A DNA stretch of 20,599 nt. It comes from JAYWDA01 sp043747555. GTDB lineage: Bacteria; Bdellovibrionota; Bdellovibrionia; Bdellovibrionales; Bdellovibrionaceae. Numbering within the stretch: position 1 is the stretch's first letter; each line of letters opens with the position of its first letter. Positions 1 to 6,968 of this stretch are shown here, one piece after another. Under the pieces are notes generated by a model. That model had not been told where the DNA came from. It ran no database searches and was given only the letters and a program-made list of their open reading frames with translations. The stretch spans positions 1-20,599 of the forward strand of contig JAYTOY010000087.1 in assembly GCA_043747555.1 (NCBI GenBank), in the 5' to 3' direction. Made by a program: the position numbers and the translations under genes.

Positions 1-1
1 G

Positions 2-67
2 CAGAAAGTGGGCTATTTGAATCACAGGTTTGCCTTGAGTTGGAAGTATGACCTCAAATCTAATTAA
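2..67 (+). CDS. Possible 3' tail of an upstream gene (partial)
   Basis: One forward frame is open from the window edge for 21 codons and stops with TAA at 65-67. The short peptide alternates hydrophobic and polar residues (ends FALSWKYDLKSN), which would suit the last strand of an outer-membrane beta-barrel, but 21 residues cannot establish a family. The other two forward frames stop at 20 and 51. It could equally be non-coding sequence. Confidence 0.3.
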   Translation, partial: QKVGYLNHRFALSWKYDLKSN

Positions 68-103
68 CCCCCCATCCCCACAAATTCCAGAAAGAGCGAC
101 AAA

Positions 104-124
104 ACTGTCCATGGCTTAGACAGT
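104..124. promoter_or_regulatory. Dyad 1: possible enhancer-binding-protein site
   Basis: ACTGTC and GACAGT form a perfect 6-bp inverted repeat separated by 9 bases. It lies about 125-145 bp upstream of the start point predicted for the sigma-54 promoter at 221-236, the usual distance for an activator of the NtrC type. No T-run follows, so it is unlikely to be a terminator. The regulator role is inferred from position only. Confidence 0.4.
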
Positions 125-158
125 GACGACAAACTTGCGCCAATTTGAGACTTCCCAT

Positions 159-177
159 GTTCAAATCATCTGTGAAC
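159..177. promoter_or_regulatory. Dyad 2: second possible activator site
   Basis: GTTCA and TGAAC form a 5-bp inverted repeat with the same 9-base spacer as the dyad at 104-124. The two centres are 54 bp apart, close to five helical turns. The arm sequences differ from dyad 1, so the two need not bind the same protein, and a 5-bp repeat may arise by chance. Confidence 0.25.
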
Positions 178-220
178 CCCTTCTAAAGAGTCCATAAGGT
201 AAATTATCCATATGAAAAAA

Positions 221-236
221 TGGCACAGCGGTTGCT
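221..236 (+). promoter_or_regulatory. Sigma-54 (-24/-12) promoter
   Basis: The sequence TGGCACAGCGGTTGCT matches the RpoN consensus TGGCACG-N4-TTGCW at every defined position but one, with the GG and GC elements correctly spaced. Transcription should start near 246-248, leaving a leader of about 40 nt before the ATG at 286. That leader carries a purine-rich ribosome binding site (GAGAG at 276-280). A promoter of this class needs an ATP-hydrolysing activator bound upstream, for which the dyads at 104-124 and 159-177 are candidates. Confidence 0.8.
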
Positions 237-285
237 TAGTAGTCCTGTGAGAGAAAAGTAACCTTTAAAAAAAGAGAGAGAACAT

Positions 286-762
286 ATGAAAAACCTAAAT
301 AAAGTGAAGAACGTTTTTTTGGTTCTAGGTTTGTCTTTGATGGCCTTTGGATGCGGAAAAAACGACTCGAATAATAATTCTAGCGGCAGTGGGCCGGTGG
401 CAGTGACTCCAGGTGTATGCCCGGCGGGTCAAGTTTGGATTACACAAGCTAATGCCTGTGTTGCTCAGCAAGGATGTCAAGTAGGGCAAGGTTGGTATAA
501 CAACGTTTGTACTCAAGGTGTGAACCAAGGCGGTATTAACGGTTATCCATATCAAGGTGGTTACGGTCAAGGTGGTTATGGCCAGGGCGGATACGGATAT
601 CAAGGTGGCTATGGCTATCAAGGTGGATACGGATACGGATACGGTCAAGGTGGCTATGGTTACAATCAAGGTGGATACAACACTCAGTATTATTCCCCTT
701 ACCAAAATAACTGTTACTACAAACAAAAAGGGATTTTTTACTACTACGTTTGTGGTTACTAA
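286..762 (+). CDS. Gly/Tyr/Gln-rich lipoprotein
   Basis: A 158-residue exported lipoprotein of unknown function. Residues 1-22 form a signal peptide with a hydrophobic core and a lipobox ending AFGC, so Cys23 should be lipidated. An Asn/Ser linker (about 25-36) follows. Residues 40-76 hold four cysteines (45, 58, 64, 75). Residues 90-131 carry seven QGGY-type units. The C-terminus is Tyr-rich with Cys143 and Cys156. Six cysteines beyond the lipid anchor allow up to three disulfides. The composition suggests a flexible or self-associating surface protein, which is inference. ATG at 286 has a purine-rich Shine-Dalgarno sequence at 271-280. The gene stands alone between a sigma-54 promoter and a strong terminator, so it is probably monocistronic and under activator control. 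Reverse-strand open frames here are artefacts of the repeat. Confidence 0.85.
   Translation: MKNLNKVKNVFLVLGLSLMAFGCGKNDSNNNSSGSGPVAVTPGVCPAGQVWITQANACVAQQGCQVGQGWYNNVCTQGVNQGGINGYPYQGGYGQGGYGQGGYGYQGGYGYQGGYGYGYGQGGYGYNQGGYNTQYYSPYQNNCYYKQKGIFYYYVCGY
553..678 (+). repeat. In-gene QGGY tandem repeats
   Basis: Seven imperfect units encoding QGGYG, QGGYGY or QGGYGYGYG lie head to tail in the lipoprotein gene. At DNA level they are variants of CAAGGTGGNTAYGGN with third-position changes. The synonymous drift suggests older duplication rather than a very recent expansion. Unit number could vary between strains by slippage. Confidence 0.85.
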
Positions 763-788
763 GAATTAATGCGCTGAAATTTTAAGAG

Positions 789-815
789 CCCCGCTTCGAA
801 AGAGCGGGGTTTTTT
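789..815 (+). terminator. Rho-independent terminator after the lipoprotein
   Basis: CCCCGCT pairs perfectly with AGCGGGG across a 7-base loop and is followed by six T. It lies 27 bp after the lipoprotein stop. The opposite strand has only a weak T-run after the hairpin, so it may serve the converging fucose-synthase gene poorly or not at all. Confidence 0.9.
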
Positions 816-1746
816 ATTTTAAGACATGCTGGCGATAAAAAGCGATCGATCTTTTAAGGCCTTCGTCCAAATCGATTTTTGGTTTCCATCCTAAAGAGAA
901 AAGCTTTTCAACATCTAAACGTTTTTCCATCATGCCATCAGGTTTTGACGTATCAAAAATAAGTGTGCCTTTGAATCCCATCAGCGTTGCAATTTTGGTC
1001 GCTAGTTCGCCAACCTTAATATCATGGCCAGTGCCAATATTTAACCAATCCGGCATTTCTTGCTTTTCCATTAAATAAACACAAGCTGATGCCATATCAT
1101 CAACATAAAGAAATTCCCGCCGAGGCTGTCCTGAGCCCCAAACCGAAAAACTTGTAGCGCCTTCATCAATGGCTTTTTGCATGCGGGCAATCAAGCCAGG
1201 AATCACATGGGAATTTTCTGGATGGAAATTATCATGAATACCGTAAAGATTCGTTGGCATAACCGACACGAATTCCCTTTTATACTGCTTCCTAATATTT
1301 TCTGCCGTTTTTAATCCCGCGATTTTTGCAATGGCGTAAGGTTCATTGGTTGGCTCTAAAGGCCCGGTTAATAAATATTCTTCTTTGATCGGCTGGGGCG
1401 AATTTTTCGGGTAAATACAAGACGAGCCTAAAAACATAAATTTTTTGACAGGCGTATCTAATGCAGCTCGAAACACATGATCTTGAATGGCTAAATTTTC
1501 CAAAATAAAGTCGGCGCGGTAAGTATTATTAGCGACAATTCCACCCACTTTAGCAGCGGCAAGAAAAACATACTCGGGCTGATTTAATTTAAAATAATTT
1601 AAGGTTGCAGCGCCGTCTAATAGATCCAAATCAATGTGGGTAGGTGCCAATAATTGTAAACAGCCTCTAGCTTTTAGCTCGCGAATAAGGGCGGATCCAA
1701 CAAGACCCCGGGCTCCTAAAACTAAAATGCGATTGTTCACTTGCAT
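814..1746 (-). CDS. fcl: GDP-L-fucose synthase (NADPH-dependent epimerase/reductase)
   Basis: A 310-residue short-chain dehydrogenase-type enzyme that converts GDP-4-keto-6-deoxy-D-mannose to GDP-L-fucose in the cytoplasm, supplying fucose for surface polysaccharide. The N-terminal Rossmann motif GARGLVG is at 11-17. Ser108 and Cys110 lie in GSSCIYP, the catalytic Tyr137-x3-Lys141 in YAIAK, and His180 in the HVIPGLI block. These are the positions of the E. coli enzyme shifted by one, and the length is normal for the family. The upstream enzyme Gmd is not in the window. The start ATG is only 24 bp from the start of the divergent O-antigen ligase gene, with a weak AAAGG just before it. The neighbour supports a role in envelope glycan synthesis. 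Confidence 0.93.
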   Translation of the reverse strand: MQVNNRILVLGARGLVGSALIRELKARGCLQLLAPTHIDLDLLDGAATLNYFKLNQPEYVFLAAAKVGGIVANNTYRADFILENLAIQDHVFRAALDTPVKKFMFLGSSCIYPKNSPQPIKEEYLLTGPLEPTNEPYAIAKIAGLKTAENIRKQYKREFVSVMPTNLYGIHDNFHPENSHVIPGLIARMQKAIDEGATSFSVWGSGQPRREFLYVDDMASACVYLMEKQEMPDWLNIGTGHDIKVGELATKIATLMGFKGTLIFDTSKPDGMMEKRLDVEKLFSLGWKPKIDLDEGLKRSIAFYRQHVLK

Positions 1747-1778
1747 GCCTTTGGGTTAACACGCGCAGCCATGCAAGT
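1739..1778. repeat. Inverted repeat formed by two mirrored start regions
   Basis: ACTTGCATG (1739-1747) and CATGCAAGT (1770-1778) are perfect inverted copies separated by 22 bp. Each arm contains a start codon, so both divergent proteins begin Met-Gln-Val. There is no room between them for two full promoters. It could be a shared operator or a local duplication of the start region; the sequence does not decide. Confidence 0.6.
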
Positions 1779-3036
1779 CGATATTAAAAAGATATATTCA
1801 AGCCCTATGATGGGTGTCGTTTATTATTTCTTTTTTATTGCGCTGTTATGTTCGCAATCGTTAATGGATCTAGGTTCCACACTGATCGCCTTAGCTGTTA
1901 CTTTGACCTGGGTGCAGAAAAAGAAGCACGGTGAAACTCTGACTTTTCCCAAGGTCGGATTAGAGCGCATTTTTCCAATTTGGGCGGCCATTATTTTAGT
2001 AGGCCTTTTGTCGAATCTTCGACCAGAAACTCCGTGGCTTAAAAGTTTTTTAGAGTTTCGTTGGATCTTAGAATTTTATTTTTATGTTTTAGCTTTAATT
2101 ATTCTTGAGCCTAAAGAACAGCAGTTTAAAAACCTTTTACCGGTTCTTTTCATTGCTTCAGTTTATGCTGTTGCGGCGTATCTGCTAAAGTTTCACCCGT
2201 TCCTGGAATCTGCAGCCCTTCGCGATGGTAATATGATTGGTTATCGTACGGGTGGCCTTTTTATAAATCCTATGCCTTTTGCTCACACATATGGACCATT
2301 AGGATTGTTAATGATGGGTCCTATTCTTTATATGGCTCGCAAAAACATTTTAGAAAATAAATTCTGGATTGTATGCACTCTATTAACTTTGGTTGGCGTG
2401 GTTTTGTCCTTCACTCGGGGTGTGTGGATAGGAATGGCCTTAGGCCTGCTAGCGATGGGGTTTTTAATCGATTGGAAAAAGGGTTTGTTGGTTCTTAGCG
2501 CAGGGGCTATCAGTGCTGGCGCATTAATGTTAGCTATTCCGTCAATTCTTGAACGGATTTTATTTAGCTTTAATCCTGCAGCAACCTATGATTCGGAAAG
2601 ATTGATTATTTGGAAAGCCAACTGGCTGATTTTTACGGAGCACCCTATTTTTGGTTTGGGATACAGCGAAAATGGCAATCGATTGCGCGAATATTTTGAT
2701 CGAATGGGAGTTCCAAAGGGGTTTTTAGAAAGTCATGCTCACAATCAATATCTGCACCTTTTAGCAGGCACTGGAATCTTTGGATTAGTTTGTTTTCTTG
2801 TCGTGATTGTTTGGTTTTTCAGAATGCATTTTTTAGCCTTCAAAAGTTTTAATGAAAATCAAAATCCTTTTTGGAAAGGCTTGGCTTTAGGAGTTCTTGG
2901 TGCCGAGATTTGCTTTTTCACATCAGGAGTCACGGAATCCAATTTTAGCATCGCTAAAAATCGATATTTCATATTGACCGTTTGGGCGCTTGGATGTTGG
3001 CTTTATTTTAAAACGAAAGCCAAAAAACCAATCTAG
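1771..3036 (+). CDS. O-antigen ligase/polymerase-type membrane protein (Wzy_C family)
   Basis: A 421-residue polytopic inner-membrane protein with roughly ten to twelve hydrophobic segments. It fits the O-antigen ligase/polymerase family, which joins or polymerises lipid-linked glycan on the periplasmic side. Family signs are TRGVWIG near residue 215, then a large periplasmic loop with DSERLIIWKANW (about 274-285), HPIFGLGY, and SHAHNQYLHLLAGTG (about 321-335), the conserved His-rich block. Whether it is WaaL, Wzy or a protein glycosyl ligase cannot be told from sequence. The frame is open back to a TTG at 1741, but ATG 1771 is preferred because the TTG overlaps the divergent gene; neither has a good ribosome binding site. 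It ends 6 bp from the converging LysR gene, with no clear terminator between. Confidence 0.85.
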   Translation: MQVDIKKIYSSPMMGVVYYFFFIALLCSQSLMDLGSTLIALAVTLTWVQKKKHGETLTFPKVGLERIFPIWAAIILVGLLSNLRPETPWLKSFLEFRWILEFYFYVLALIILEPKEQQFKNLLPVLFIASVYAVAAYLLKFHPFLESAALRDGNMIGYRTGGLFINPMPFAHTYGPLGLLMMGPILYMARKNILENKFWIVCTLLTLVGVVLSFTRGVWIGMALGLLAMGFLIDWKKGLLVLSAGAISAGALMLAIPSILERILFSFNPAATYDSERLIIWKANWLIFTEHPIFGLGYSENGNRLREYFDRMGVPKGFLESHAHNQYLHLLAGTGIFGLVCFLVVIVWFFRMHFLAFKSFNENQNPFWKGLALGVLGAEICFFTSGVTESNFSIAKNRYFILTVWALGCWLYFKTKAKKPI

Positions 3037-3042
3037 TATTTT

Positions 3043-3927
3043 TTAAATTCGTAATTTTTCGGCCAGGAAATCTAAGACTAATCGGGTTCTTAAAGGCTGA
3101 ATTTTAATCGGTGGAAAAACCAAATAATAGGGTTTTGCGTCACCCACCCAGTCACTTAGAACTGGGACTAACTCATTATCGGCAATACAGTTCGTGACTA
3201 AGTGATGGGGCACATAACAAATTCCTGCTCCGGCGATGGCTAAATTTTTGGCCATCGAAAGACTGTTCACATGCAATTTTGAAGTGACCATGATTTTTTC
3301 TTTTTTGCCATTATAAGCTACAATCCATGGAAGCTCGCGGAATTCAGGGGAAAAAACAATGCAATGATGTTCGCAAACTTCTTTGGGATTTTTCGGATGG
3401 CCATATTTTTTTAAGTAGGCAGGCGACGCAAACAAAGCAAAAAAGCTTAAGCCTAATTTTTTAGCTTTATAACTAGAGTCCTTTAAATCCCCGGCTCGCA
3501 AGGCCAAGTCAAAGCCTTCACGGAAAAGATCCACATACCGGTCAGAAAGATCCAGCTGAATTTGAATTTGCGGATATTTTTCTGATAATTCGGTCATAAT
3601 TTTTGGTAGTAAGTGGGTTCCCACTTCAACAGGCGCACTGATTCGTACTGTGCCAGCGGCACTTTGCTGATGGGGCTCTAACTGTTTTTCAGCCTCTTCG
3701 ATTTCAATTAAAATGCGGGAGCATTCGTCATAAAATTTTTGGCCTGCGTCTGTCAGACGAATACTTCGCGTTGTTCGAATCAGAAGGCTTGCCCCTAAAC
3801 GCGATTCAAGCTGTGAGACTTTACGGCTGAGTGTTGATTTGGGCTCGACCAATTCTTTGGCGGCCATGGTGAATCCGCCGTGTCGCACGACCGCTACAAA
3901 GGCTGCTATCTCGTTAAGATTATTCAT
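3043..3927 (-). CDS. LysR-family transcriptional regulator
   Basis: A 294-residue regulator of normal LysR length. The N-terminal winged helix-turn-helix (about 1-60) reads LNEIAAFVAVVRHGGFTMAA, then PKSTLSRKVSQLESRLGASL and IRTTRSIRLTDAG, typical of the family. The rest is a periplasmic-binding-protein-like effector domain (about 90-294) beginning GTVRISAPVEVG. It belongs to the broad group with SRKVSQLE recognition helices that often controls oxidoreductase, DoxX and pirin genes. It is divergent from the DoxX-pirin pair, and a perfect inverted repeat lies in the 117-bp gap, so it very probably regulates both that pair and itself. The effector is unknown. Confidence 0.93.
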   Translation of the reverse strand: MNNLNEIAAFVAVVRHGGFTMAAKELVEPKSTLSRKVSQLESRLGASLLIRTTRSIRLTDAGQKFYDECSRILIEIEEAEKQLEPHQQSAAGTVRISAPVEVGTHLLPKIMTELSEKYPQIQIQLDLSDRYVDLFREGFDLALRAGDLKDSSYKAKKLGLSFFALFASPAYLKKYGHPKNPKEVCEHHCIVFSPEFRELPWIVAYNGKKEKIMVTSKLHVNSLSMAKNLAIAGAGICYVPHHLVTNCIADNELVPVLSDWVGDAKPYYLVFPPIKIQPLRTRLVLDFLAEKLRI

Positions 3928-3964
3928 CTTTTAGGCTCCTATTGGTTAGAGCAGATTGTGCATT

Positions 3965-3995
3965 ACGTGGAACAGTGTATCCTATTGTTCCACGT
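3965..3995. promoter_or_regulatory. Probable LysR operator (perfect 10-bp inverted repeat)
   Basis: ACGTGGAACA and TGTTCCACGT are exact inverted copies with an 11-base spacer, centred between the divergent LysR and DoxX genes. LysR proteins bind dyads of this size in the control region of a divergent target. The right arm contains TTGTTC, which could double as a -35 element for the DoxX gene, though no convincing -10 follows. Confidence 0.75.
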
Positions 3996-4044
3996 TTGCC
4001 AAAATAAAAAAATACCGTACAGTTATAGCAACAAGGAGATTTTC

Positions 4045-4422
4045 ATGAAACATGCAGGAACCATCGCGCGAGTTATATTAGGTCTTATTTTTGTTATCTT
4101 TGGATTGAATGGGTTTTTTAACTTTATTCCTGTTCCGCCACCACCAGAAGCTGGAATGAAATTTTTAGGGGGCCTTGCTGGCTCGGGATATTTTTTCCCA
4201 TTTTTAAAATCAGTTGAAGTCATTGCGGGATTAGCTTTGCTGACAAATATGCTTGCACCACTGGCTTTAATTATTTTAGCGCCGATTATTATAAATATTT
4301 TTCTGTACCATTTTTTCTTAGCACCTGATGGCTTGATTCTGCCAGTAGCAATGGTTGCTCTAGCATTATTTCTAGGTCACACCTTCAGAGCTGCCTACAA
4401 AGGCATTTTATGTATACGGTAA
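4045..4422 (+). CDS. DoxX family membrane protein
   Basis: A 125-residue four-helix inner-membrane protein of the DoxX family. Members are small integral membrane proteins often linked to redox or thiol-stress functions; the biochemical role of this one is unknown. Visible features are the first helix ARVILGLIFVIFGLNGFF, a Pro-rich turn (PVPPPPE), then FLKSVEVIAGLALL and two further helices. The start ATG at 4045 is fixed by a strong AAGGAG at 4033-4038; the frame remains open further upstream but would run through the operator. The end overlaps the pirin gene by 13 nt, so the two are translated together. It is probably controlled by the divergent LysR protein. Confidence 0.88.
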   Translation: MKHAGTIARVILGLIFVIFGLNGFFNFIPVPPPPEAGMKFLGGLAGSGYFFPFLKSVEVIAGLALLTNMLAPLALIILAPIIINIFLYHFFLAPDGLILPVAMVALALFLGHTFRAAYKGILCIR

Positions 4423-5114
4423 GAAAGGCTAAAGAAAGAGGCCACGCCAACCACGGTTGGTTGGATAGCTATCATACTTTTTCGTTTGCTGATTACTATG
4501 ACCCCCGACACATGAGTTTCGGGGTTTTACGAGTGATCAATGAAGATGTGATCGATGGCGGAACTGGTTTTCCAACTCACGGCCACAAGGATATGGAAAT
4601 CATCACCTACATCGTTCAAGGCGCCTTAGAGCACAAAGACTCGATGGGAACTTCGGCTGTGATCAGGCCTGGCGAAGTACAAACGATGAGCGCCGGAACC
4701 GGCGTTCGCCATTCTGAGTTCAATCATCTAGAGAATCAAAAAACTCATCTTCTGCAGATCTGGATTATGCCTGCGAAACAAGGCATTGCGCCGGCTTATG
4801 GGCAAAAAAAGTTTGAATTTGAAAAGGCGAAGGGAATGACCTTGGTTGTTTCGCAAAAAGGTGTGGATGGATCGTTATCGATTAACCAGGATGCCAATAT
4901 TTACGTGGCAAAATGGCAAAAGGGCGAAGGCAGCGAGTTTAAAATTAAGCCGGGGCGTAGAGTGTGGGTTCAGATGGTAAAAGGTTCGGTTGAAGTCGGC
5001 GGAAAAAGTTTGTCGGCCGGTGATGCATTAGGTGTTACTGATGAAGAGATTGTGAAACTGCAGGCGGGTGAAGCGTCTGAATTTTTGTTCTTTGATCTTC
5101 CCTGTGGGGGCTAA
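4410..5114 (+). CDS. Pirin family protein (bicupin, quercetinase-like)
   Basis: A 234-residue bicupin of the pirin/YhhW group. The four metal ligands of the N-terminal cupin are present at the same positions as in E. coli YhhW: His57 and His59 (in PTHGHKD), His101 and Glu103 (in GVRHSEF). Some relatives show quercetin 2,3-dioxygenase activity, but the natural substrate is usually unknown. The C-terminal cupin (about 140-234) lacks metal ligands, as is normal. The start ATG overlaps the end of the DoxX gene and has AAAGG seven bases upstream. LysR-DoxX-pirin is a commonly seen neighbourhood, suggesting a response to an aromatic or electrophilic compound; that is inference. Confidence 0.9.
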   Translation: MYTVRKAKERGHANHGWLDSYHTFSFADYYDPRHMSFGVLRVINEDVIDGGTGFPTHGHKDMEIITYIVQGALEHKDSMGTSAVIRPGEVQTMSAGTGVRHSEFNHLENQKTHLLQIWIMPAKQGIAPAYGQKKFEFEKAKGMTLVVSQKGVDGSLSINQDANIYVAKWQKGEGSEFKIKPGRRVWVQMVKGSVEVGGKSLSAGDALGVTDEEIVKLQAGEASEFLFFDLPCGG

Positions 5115-5139
5115 GTCCTGGGTACGAGTGAAATTCAGT

Positions 5140-5173
5140 TGACTGAAGATTACTCACGAGTAAACTTCAGTCA
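5140..5173. promoter_or_regulatory. Near-perfect 34-nt palindrome at the ATPase start
   Basis: The outer arms TGACTGAAG and CTTCAGTCA pair over 9 bp. After one A/A mismatch, an inner T-A pair and the 5-bp TACTC/GAGTA stem continue towards the centre. The palindrome ends one base before the ATG at 5175 and covers the place where a ribosome binding site should be. No T-run follows, so it is not a standard terminator. It could be an operator for autoregulation or an RNA hairpin that limits translation. Confidence 0.65.
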
Positions 5174-5174
5174 T

Positions 5175-6296
5175 ATGAAGATAACTCGTTACCTTTATCA
5201 ACAGATTCTGAATGATTTAAAAGAAAAAATGGTTTTTATCGGCGGTCCACGCCAGGTCGGCAAGACGACATTATCAAAGATGTATATTCAAAAATCCCAA
5301 CAATATCTGAACTGGGATTTTATTAATGATCGTGAAATTATTAAAACCCATCAGATTGACACGGCCCTCAAGCTAGTTATTTTAGATGAGATTCACAAAT
5401 ATGCGCGTTGGAGAACTTTAGTAAAGGGACTTTTTGATAAATTTGGCGAAAAACTGTCAGTTATAGTCACTGGCTCGGCAAGATTAGATCATCTTCGTAA
5501 GGGCGGAGATTCCCTGGTGGGGCGCTATCACTATTTCAGGCTGCATCCTTTGTCTCTGCCTGAGGCTGACACCACTTGCTCTCGGAAATCCTTACATCAA
5601 CTCTTAAAGTTCAGTGGTTTCCCTGAGCCTTACCAAAGGAAAAGTGAAACTTTTTATCGGCGTTGGAAAAAAGAAAGAATCAGTCGCGTTGTTTACCAAG
5701 ACCTGCGGGATCTGGACACTGTTAAAGAACTTTCTAAAATAGAACTTCTTGTTAGCATGCTTCCCGAAAAGGTGGGTTCGACTTTATCGATTAACAGCAT
5801 CAAAGAGGACCTAGAAGTTTCGCCGAATACAGTTAAACACTGGATCGAAGTTCTTGAGTCGATTTATTATTGCTACCGTATTTTACCTTACGGTCCTAAA
5901 AAAATCCGAGCTGTCAAAAAAGCAAATAAACTTTATCTTTGGGACTGGGCCGAAATAAATGAATTCGGCCCCAGGTTTGAAAACTTAGTGGCCAGCCACT
6001 TGCTTAAATACTGTCATTTCTTAGAAGACACTCAAGGTTATAAAATGGAGTTGCGCTTTATCAAAGATATTGATGGGCGTGAAATTGATTTTGTGGTGCT
6101 GAAAGAAAATAAGCCTATTTTTGCTGTAGAATGTAAAACCGGCGAAAAAAATATCTCACCCCATCTTTTTTATTTTAGAGATAGGACAGCGATCCCACAG
6201 TTTTATCAAGTTCATCTAGGAGAAAAAAAATACCAAGATAAAAATATTTCGGTGTTACCTTTTTCTGAATTTTGTCGGATTGAAAAACTAGTGTAG
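5175..6296 (+). CDS. AAA_14/DUF4143-type ATPase with nuclease-like C-terminal domain
   Basis: A 373-residue P-loop ATPase of the AAA_14 plus DUF4143 architecture, a widespread family with no settled function. Walker A is GGPRQVGKT (23-31), Walker B LVILDE (67-72), and a sensor-like TGSAR lies at 99-103, followed by GRYHYFRLHPLSL. Residues about 185-235 look like a winged helix. The C-terminal part (about 265-340) has EID (293-295), then AVECK (307-311), which resembles the core of a PD-(D/E)XK nuclease fold, as is usual in DUF4143. ATG 5175 is chosen because MKITRYLYQQIL is the typical family start; an upstream TTG at 5139 would place the palindrome inside the coding sequence. No antitoxin-like partner is adjacent, and it converges on the nitroreductase gene 18 bp away. 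Confidence 0.85.
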   Translation: MKITRYLYQQILNDLKEKMVFIGGPRQVGKTTLSKMYIQKSQQYLNWDFINDREIIKTHQIDTALKLVILDEIHKYARWRTLVKGLFDKFGEKLSVIVTGSARLDHLRKGGDSLVGRYHYFRLHPLSLPEADTTCSRKSLHQLLKFSGFPEPYQRKSETFYRRWKKERISRVVYQDLRDLDTVKELSKIELLVSMLPEKVGSTLSINSIKEDLEVSPNTVKHWIEVLESIYYCYRILPYGPKKIRAVKKANKLYLWDWAEINEFGPRFENLVASHLLKYCHFLEDTQGYKMELRFIKDIDGREIDFVVLKENKPIFAVECKTGEKNISPHLFYFRDRTAIPQFYQVHLGEKKYQDKNISVLPFSEFCRIEKLV

Positions 6297-6314
6297 GATA
6301 GATCCTAGCTTATA

Positions 6315-6959
6315 TTAAACGTATTTAAAAATGTCCTTATGATCAAATCTGACTTTAGCATTGTGCTGAAAAGGATCCTCAGCCGAGCGATAGCCGCAAG
6401 CCACAGCGGCCACAGCACTCCAGTGAACACCATCAAGTTTTAAGATTCGATTGTACTCGGCAGGGACCAAGCCTTCCATCGGACAGGTATCAATATCTAA
6501 TAGAGCTGCGGATTCCATAATCATACCCATCGCGATATAAGTTTGCCGCTCAGCCCAGTGAGAAATCACATCGGCGCGAGGACCTTTAATAAGATCACCA
6601 ACCATTGCTTGTTTATAGCCAGCCATTGATTCAAGGCTGACTCCGCGAACAGAAGAAACCTTATCTAAGTAAGTTTGAATATGGGCTTCGTCCATTTTTG
6701 GTTTATAAACGAGGACAACAAAGTGCGAGCAGTCAGTGACTTGAGTTTGATTCCAAGAGGCTGCTTTTAATTGTTCACGAACTTTAGGATCTTGAACCAC
6801 CCAAAACTGCCATGGTTGAAGTCCGTAAGAAGAGGGCGCTAGGCGCAAAGTCTCTTCTAAAACTTTCCAATCCGATTCTTTAATTTTTTTAGTCGCATTA
6901 AATTTTTTAACAGCGTATCGCCAGTTCAGCTTTTCTAACAATGTCGTATGAATTGACAT
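6315..6959 (-). CDS. NAD(P)H-dependent nitroreductase family protein
   Basis: A 214-residue flavoprotein of the NfsB/nitroreductase family, expected to bind FMN as a dimer and reduce nitroaromatics, quinones or related electrophiles with NAD(P)H. Residues near 13-20 (RYAVKKFN) match the family's RRSxRxF position. APSSYGLQPWQF (about 41-52) is the conserved SSxNxQPW block, with Gly replacing the usual Asn. The block CPMEGLVPAEYN and the C-terminal CGYRSAEDPF (G-x-R/H-x2-ED) are also typical. An AAGGA sequence lies eight bases before the ATG. The gap of 9 bp to the upstream secreted-protein gene on the same strand indicates one transcript. The physiological substrate is not inferable. Confidence 0.9.
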   Translation of the reverse strand: MSIHTTLLEKLNWRYAVKKFNATKKIKESDWKVLEETLRLAPSSYGLQPWQFWVVQDPKVREQLKAASWNQTQVTDCSHFVVLVYKPKMDEAHIQTYLDKVSSVRGVSLESMAGYKQAMVGDLIKGPRADVISHWAERQTYIAMGMIMESAALLDIDTCPMEGLVPAEYNRILKLDGVHWSAVAAVACGYRSAEDPFQHNAKVRFDHKDIFKYV

Positions 6960-6968
6960 TTTATATCC

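Noticed and set aside
325..726. 133-codon open frame on the minus strand under the lipoprotein
   Set aside because: It is the antisense of a repetitive gene; its Val/Thr/Ile composition mirrors the QGGY repeat and it has no ribosome site.
6294..6307. Short palindrome TAGGAT-AG-ATCCTA at the junction of converging genes
   Set aside because: The loop is too small and there is no T-run on either side, so it is not supported as a terminator or site.
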